Shown here: in pieces, positions 60,267-64,000 of the stretch
Layout of the letters: each line of letters opens with the position of its first letter
Position numbering within the stretch: the first letter of the stretch is position 1
NCBI GenBank assembly: GCA_965227445.1
Contig: OZ245751.1
Location: 6,076,001 to 6,140,000, forward strand
Reading direction: 5' to 3'
Length of the DNA stretch: 64,000 nt
Source: DT-110 sp030148525
GTDB lineage: Bacteria > Bacteroidota > Bacteroidia > Chitinophagales > Saprospiraceae
Notes under the pieces: model-generated
Database searches by the model: none
What the model was told of the DNA's origin: nothing
Seen by the model: only the letters and a program-made list of their open reading frames with translations
Position numbers and translations under genes: made by a program

Positions 60267-61607
60267 ATGAAAGCCTTCCTTACCGCTGTTTTAGTATGCA
60301 TACTTACCCTTCACTCAATGGGGCAAACCGATAGTCTGACCGAACGATTGGGCCTCCTGGCCAAAAGTTACGAGGATGTCTACGGTTTTTCCGGCAACAT
60401 TAAAGTGGTTGTTGGCGAAGAGCCGGTTTTCGATGGTAGCTACGGACTGGCCAACCGAAGTTTTGGTGTAGAGAATAAGCCGGATACCCGTTTTTCTATT
60501 AATTCCATCTCCAAGACCTTCACCGCGGCCGCCGTGCTGGTCCTGGTCCGGGATAAAAAGCTGGATCTGCACCAGCCCGTCTCCCGCTACCTGCCTGGCC
60601 TCAACGCGGAATGGAAAGACTCGGTCACCGCGCACCACCTGTTGACGCATACCTCGGGCCTACCGCGCGAATTTAGTGTTCAGCCCCACGAGGAGTTGAC
60701 ATTTACGGAGCAGGTGAGGCGCATCGAATCCATGGACCTATTGTATTCACCGGGCGAACGCTACGAATACTCCAATGCGGGGGTGACCCTGCTGGGGGCT
60801 ATCCTGGAGCAGGTCAGCGGTGAAGCCTACGCGAATTTTCTGGAACGGGAAATCCTCCAGCCACTGGGCCTGGCGAATACGGGGTATTACCGCGGCCGAG
60901 AAGTAGTACCTAATCAGGCAGTGCCTTATCGCTTATCGGCCGGCGGCCTGGAATTTGCACAGCGCAGCAAGCACTACGGAGATAATGCCGGCGGCGGGCT
61001 GTACTCTACCGTTTCGGACCTGTATACGTACGTGACCGGACTGGAGCAAAACAAGGTCCTGCCCCGGGAATATACCGACCTGCTGTTCCGGTCGCACGTG
61101 CAAAGCGGGAAAACCGATTTCGAGGGGTACGCCTGGAGTATCAAGTATTTTGGAAACGAAAAGATCCATTTCGCCGCCGGAAGTGGTTATGGAACCAAGA
61201 GCGTCATTATCCGGTCGCCCGAAACCGGTGATTTTATTGGTATAACGTCCAATTGGGGAAATACACCTATCCTGCAACTACTTCAGGGTCTGTACCTGAC
61301 CATTAAGGGGCAAACTGTGCAGTTGCCGGCACAAGACGCATTGGCTAAGCCCGCTTCGTTTTCCGACCAAATAGGCACCTATCGATTCGACAAAGAATCC
61401 CTGACAAAACACCTCGGTATCGACCGGTCCCAGCTCAAATTACAGGCGTTTGAAGGTCGGTTATTCCTGGACGATGAGCTGATGGCCCGGGAAGATGATT
61501 TCCTGAGACTTACCTACACCAATGAAATGCAGATTCGCTTTGAGGCCGATCAGATGATCATCCGGATTAACGGGAATACGATTATCGGGGAACGAGTAGG
61601 GCGGTAG
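60267..61607 (+). CDS. Serine hydrolase (class C beta-lactamase-like)
   Basis: 446 residues. Signal peptide (to about 20), S-I-S-K (80-83) nucleophile motif, LLTHTSGLP, Y-S-N in RYEYSNAG, and HFAAGSGYGTKSVI in place of the K-T-G box. The C-terminal 100 residues form the small beta domain of this family (GTYRFDKESLTKHLG...). Exported esterase or D-amino peptidase; related in layout to the gene at 44864 but without TPR. Confidence 0.88.
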   Translation: MKAFLTAVLVCILTLHSMGQTDSLTERLGLLAKSYEDVYGFSGNIKVVVGEEPVFDGSYGLANRSFGVENKPDTRFSINSISKTFTAAAVLVLVRDKKLDLHQPVSRYLPGLNAEWKDSVTAHHLLTHTSGLPREFSVQPHEELTFTEQVRRIESMDLLYSPGERYEYSNAGVTLLGAILEQVSGEAYANFLEREILQPLGLANTGYYRGREVVPNQAVPYRLSAGGLEFAQRSKHYGDNAGGGLYSTVSDLYTYVTGLEQNKVLPREYTDLLFRSHVQSGKTDFEGYAWSIKYFGNEKIHFAAGSGYGTKSVIIRSPETGDFIGITSNWGNTPILQLLQGLYLTIKGQTVQLPAQDALAKPASFSDQIGTYRFDKESLTKHLGIDRSQLKLQAFEGRLFLDDELMAREDDFLRLTYTNEMQIRFEADQMIIRINGNTIIGERVGR

Positions 61608-61625
61608 ATGTCGGGCCGTGATGAA

Positions 61626-61668
61626 GGGGACTGAAGAGCACGGGGACTGAAGAGCACGGGGACTGAAG
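61626..61668. repeat. Tandem 16-bp repeat GGGGACTGAAGAGCAC
   Basis: Two full and one partial copy after the serine hydrolase gene. The unit is 16 bp, so it does not belong to the heptamer families. Confidence 0.85.
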
Positions 61669-61790
61669 GGAGTGGTTTTAGGTCAAAGCTTACGGCACCA
61701 ATGGTTTCGCCGCGAACCACTGCGATCCATGGCGGGCACTGCGTGCAGTAGGTTTTGATCATTGTCCCATCGATTATACCGACAAAGAAA

Positions 61791-61827
61791 TAGAAAGGCG
61801 TCCTCACACCTGGTGAGCACGCCTTTC
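61791..61827 (-). terminator. Terminator of the dienelactone hydrolase gene
   Basis: GAAAGGCGT (61793-61801) pairs with ACGCCTTTC (61819-61827), one mismatch, then CTCAC with GTGAG, loop ACCTG. On the minus strand the stem is followed by TATTTCTTTG. About 40 bp after the stop at 61867. Confidence 0.6.
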
Positions 61828-61835
61828 CGGAAGGT

Positions 61836-61866
61836 ATACCTACTACCCTATACTAAATACCCAATA
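61836..61866. repeat. Heptamer array, GGTANNN class
   Basis: GGTATAC, CTACTACC, CTATACT, AAATACC, CAATACT in TACCNNN phase, between the terminator and the stop of the gene at 61867. Confidence 0.65.
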
Positions 61867-62697
61867 CTACTCCACCAAATGCTCCTTCAGGAAATTTAAG
61901 GCCATGGCATTGGCTTCCTGAGCGGCTTCCTCCACGTAGCTTTCCTGGGTAGGGTTAGCAAAGGCGTGGTTGGCATCGAAGGATGCGGTGGTCAGCTCAG
62001 TATTGGTGGCATCGGCCAGCTGCTCGAAATTATTTTTGACCTCGGGCGTGATCCAGCCGTCTTGTTCGGCAAAAATAGCGAGTACGGGCGCTTCGATTGG
62101 GGCCAATTGGTTGGCCTCCGTTACGGGCATACCGTAATACATGACGCAGGCTTTGCCCTGATCACCGGCCATTATGGAAGCCTTCAAAGACCATCCGCCG
62201 CCGAAACACCACCCAATGGTGCCGATCTCAGCCTCTTCACCGGCCATGGCAATGGCTCCCTGGATAATGGCGCGGGCGCGGTCTTCGCTAACTGCCTGCA
62301 TAAATTCGCCTGCTTGTTCCTGGGTGGTAGCTACCTTCCCGTCATAAAGGTCGAGCGCAACTACGTGTACGTCGCCCAATTCACCGGCCAGTCGTTCGGT
62401 TTCCTGCTTGATGTAATCATTAAGGCCCCACCACTCGTGGATCACGAAGAGGTATTTATCTGTCTCTGCTTCCGACATAATGGCGTAGGCACGACCGGCA
62501 TCGGCATTGGCTACCGGGATGGAGATGATCTCGCCACTGCCCTCGAAAGCCATGTCCCGGGGTTCGTCGTGTTGCTCCTGAAAGGAGGTGTCACCGGCAA
62601 AATCCGACATATCATCGGCCTGATCCTGATTGTTTCCGCCGCATCCAAATACGAGCAGGAAAGCAGCAAATAGCAAATAGTTTGTGAATCGATACAT
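61867..62697 (-). CDS. Dienelactone hydrolase-family lipoprotein
   Basis: 276 residues. Lipobox LLVFGCGG. Catalytic triad in order: Cys in GTIGWCFGGGWSL, Asp in FAEQDGWITPE, His in FDANHAFANP; early FVIHEWWGLNDYI is the family opening. Cleaves cyclic or small esters; the exported lipid-anchored form is common in Bacteroidota. Not in an operon. Confidence 0.92.
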   Translation of the reverse strand: MYRFTNYLLFAAFLLVFGCGGNNQDQADDMSDFAGDTSFQEQHDEPRDMAFEGSGEIISIPVANADAGRAYAIMSEAETDKYLFVIHEWWGLNDYIKQETERLAGELGDVHVVALDLYDGKVATTQEQAGEFMQAVSEDRARAIIQGAIAMAGEEAEIGTIGWCFGGGWSLKASIMAGDQGKACVMYYGMPVTEANQLAPIEAPVLAIFAEQDGWITPEVKNNFEQLADATNTELTTASFDANHAFANPTQESYVEEAAQEANAMALNFLKEHLVE

Positions 62698-62779
62698 AAG
62701 TGTTCAATGTTGGTTTGGTCTATTGGGGTAACAAAGATACCATCCCTAGGTTCCGTGGGTCAAAGCCGGACCGTACTAT

Positions 62780-62796
62780 TATTTTTGCCGAAAGGC
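62780..62796 (+). promoter_or_regulatory. TATTTTTG box fused to a GAAA mini-hairpin
   Basis: TATTTTTG (62780-62787) matches TAnnTTTG and shares its last G with GCC-GAAA-GGC (62787-62796). If used, transcription would start near the hairpin, giving a leader with a tetraloop at its very 5' end, 40 bp before the E1 start. Confidence 0.55.
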
Positions 62797-62836
62797 TGGA
62801 AACTCTCAGTCAGCTTAGTATTTTGACCCGTAAAAA

Positions 62837-64000
62837 ATGCCACATATCAAGCCCTTAACCAATGCCATGACCTACGAGGCCGGCGACCTGTCGACCGATA
62901 CCCTGCGTGGACTCTACGAACAAATCCTGCGGCCTCGCCTGATCGAAGAAAAGATGTTGAAGCTGCTGCGCCAGGGGGTGATCAGCAAGTGGTTTTCTGG
63001 CATCGGTCAGGAAGCCATCTCGGTGGGCTGTACGGCTGCCCTGAACCCTTCCGAGCTGCTCTTCACCATGCACCGTAACCTGGGCGTATTCACTACCCGT
63101 GAGGTACCCCTTGAGCGACTCTTCGCCCAGTGGCAGGGCAAACCCCTGGGCTTCACCAAAGGACGAGACCGGTCTTTTCACTTCGGTACCCTCGACTACG
63201 GCATTGTGGGTATGATTTCCCACCTGGGACCCCAATTATCGCTGGCCGATGGCGTTGCACTGGCCAATAAGTTGGAACAAAAGCCGGAAGTAGCTCTGGC
63301 CTTCACGGGGGATGGAGCCACCAGCGAAGGGGAATTCCACGAAGCGCTCAACGTCGCGGCCGTTTGGCAGCTACCCGTCATTTTTGTCATCGAAAACAAT
63401 GGCTACGGCCTGTCGACCCCCGTCAATGAGCAATACCGCTGCGAAAACCTGGCCGACCGGGGTAAAGGCTACGGCATGAGGGCCCTGACTATCGACGGCA
63501 ACAATATCCTAGAAGTGTACCGCACGGTGCGCGCTTTGGCTGATGAGCTTCGCAAGAATCCCGAACCGGTACTGCTCGAATGCCGTACCTTCCGTATGCG
63601 CGGCCACGAAGAGGCTTCGGGAACCAAATACGTACCCAATGAGCTGATGGATGCCTGGGCGCAGCGCGATCCAATCGCCAATTACGAGGCCTGGTTGCTG
63701 GAAAAAGGCATCATTGATGAGAAGCTGACCGAAAAGCTGACCAAAAAGATCAAGAAAGAGATCGACGCCGGTCTGAAAAAGGCCAACGCCGCTCCGGAGC
63801 CCGAAGCCGACTACGGGCAGGAAGTCCGCGATGTATACGCGCCATACGAGGAAGAAGACATTGAGCCTTCCGGCAAAAGCAAAGACATCCGCTTCGTCGA
63901 TGCCATTTCTGAGGGGTTGGACGAGGGCATGCAGCAACACGACCGCCTGGTGCTCATGGGCCAGGATATTGCGGAATACGGTGGTGTATTTAAGATCACC
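62837..64000 (+). CDS. 2-oxoacid dehydrogenase E1, alpha/beta fusion (partial)
   Basis: First 388 residues, cut by the right edge. The alpha part is complete: LIEEKMLKLLRQGVISKWFS, GIGQEA, TMHRNLGVF, and the thiamine motif GDGATSEG...VIENNGYG (GDG to NN), then RMRGHEEASGTKYVP. Near 345 an acidic linker leads into the beta part (IRFVDAISEGLDEGMQQHDR, LVLMGQDIAEYGG). Such fusions act as branched-chain or pyruvate-type E1 in an acyl-CoA forming complex. It is the oxygen-tolerant counterpart of the ferredoxin-linked oxidoreductase at 33096. Confidence 0.92.
   Translation, partial: MPHIKPLTNAMTYEAGDLSTDTLRGLYEQILRPRLIEEKMLKLLRQGVISKWFSGIGQEAISVGCTAALNPSELLFTMHRNLGVFTTREVPLERLFAQWQGKPLGFTKGRDRSFHFGTLDYGIVGMISHLGPQLSLADGVALANKLEQKPEVALAFTGDGATSEGEFHEALNVAAVWQLPVIFVIENNGYGLSTPVNEQYRCENLADRGKGYGMRALTIDGNNILEVYRTVRALADELRKNPEPVLLECRTFRMRGHEEASGTKYVPNELMDAWAQRDPIANYEAWLLEKGIIDEKLTEKLTKKIKKEIDAGLKKANAAPEPEADYGQEVRDVYAPYEEEDIEPSGKSKDIRFVDAISEGLDEGMQQHDRLVLMGQDIAEYGGVFKIT

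Overview
The window reads as chromosome of a member of the Bacteroidota, most likely the Saprospiria/Lewinella side of the phylum (inference). The supports are Bacteroidota-type promoters (TAnnTTTG), few clear Shine-Dalgarno sites, a 940-residue protein with a type IX secretion C-terminal domain, many lipoproteins, a futalosine-pathway mqnC and moderately high GC.

Layout. 1-3.8 kb (minus strand) is a drug-efflux type operon: tetR, tolC, hlyD, ABC ATPase and the first codons of a second ABC ATPase. 4.5-6.6 kb (minus) has purine nucleoside phosphorylase and mqnC. 6.8-12.1 kb (plus) is the housekeeping operon rimP-nusA-infB with an attenuator-like leader. 12.7-32.4 kb is accessory: a divergent tetR/hydrolase pair, small membrane and lipoproteins, mmuM, an epimerase, a gene split by an IS4-family element with a clear 9-bp target duplication, a dipeptidase, a T9SS-secreted propeller protein and an amidase.

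32.6-44.4 kb is the centrepiece: a 1636-residue pyruvate:ferredoxin oxidoreductase-type enzyme followed by rnfC-D-G-E-A, a small NqrM-like cysteine protein, a plant-type ferredoxin-NADP reductase and rnfB. Together these could connect 2-oxoacid oxidation, ferredoxin, NADPH, NADH and an ion gradient. 44.8-50 kb carries a serine hydrolase, a SRPBCC protein, a CPBP protease and a GH20 hexosaminidase. 50.2-57.4 kb is rich in toxin-antitoxin type modules (UPF0175/DUF3368, DUF4258/DUF2283, Doc with a small partner, HipB-S-T) and decayed genes. 57.8-64 kb has a sulfatase, a serine hydrolase, a dienelactone hydrolase and the start of an E1 alpha/beta fusion dehydrogenase.

The most unusual feature lies between genes. 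Many intergenic spaces hold arrays of degenerate 7-bp units in several families (NNACGGN, GGTCCAN, GGTANNN, CTCSACG, CYNAAAC, TTTCCGA), some joined in a fixed order to hairpins. A second element, a T-run followed by a 3-bp stem with a GAAA loop, occurs ten times in two forms whose stem bases swap in a compensatory way. Several spaces also hold the tails or heads of lost genes, so these spacers look like recombination scars and repeat nurseries.
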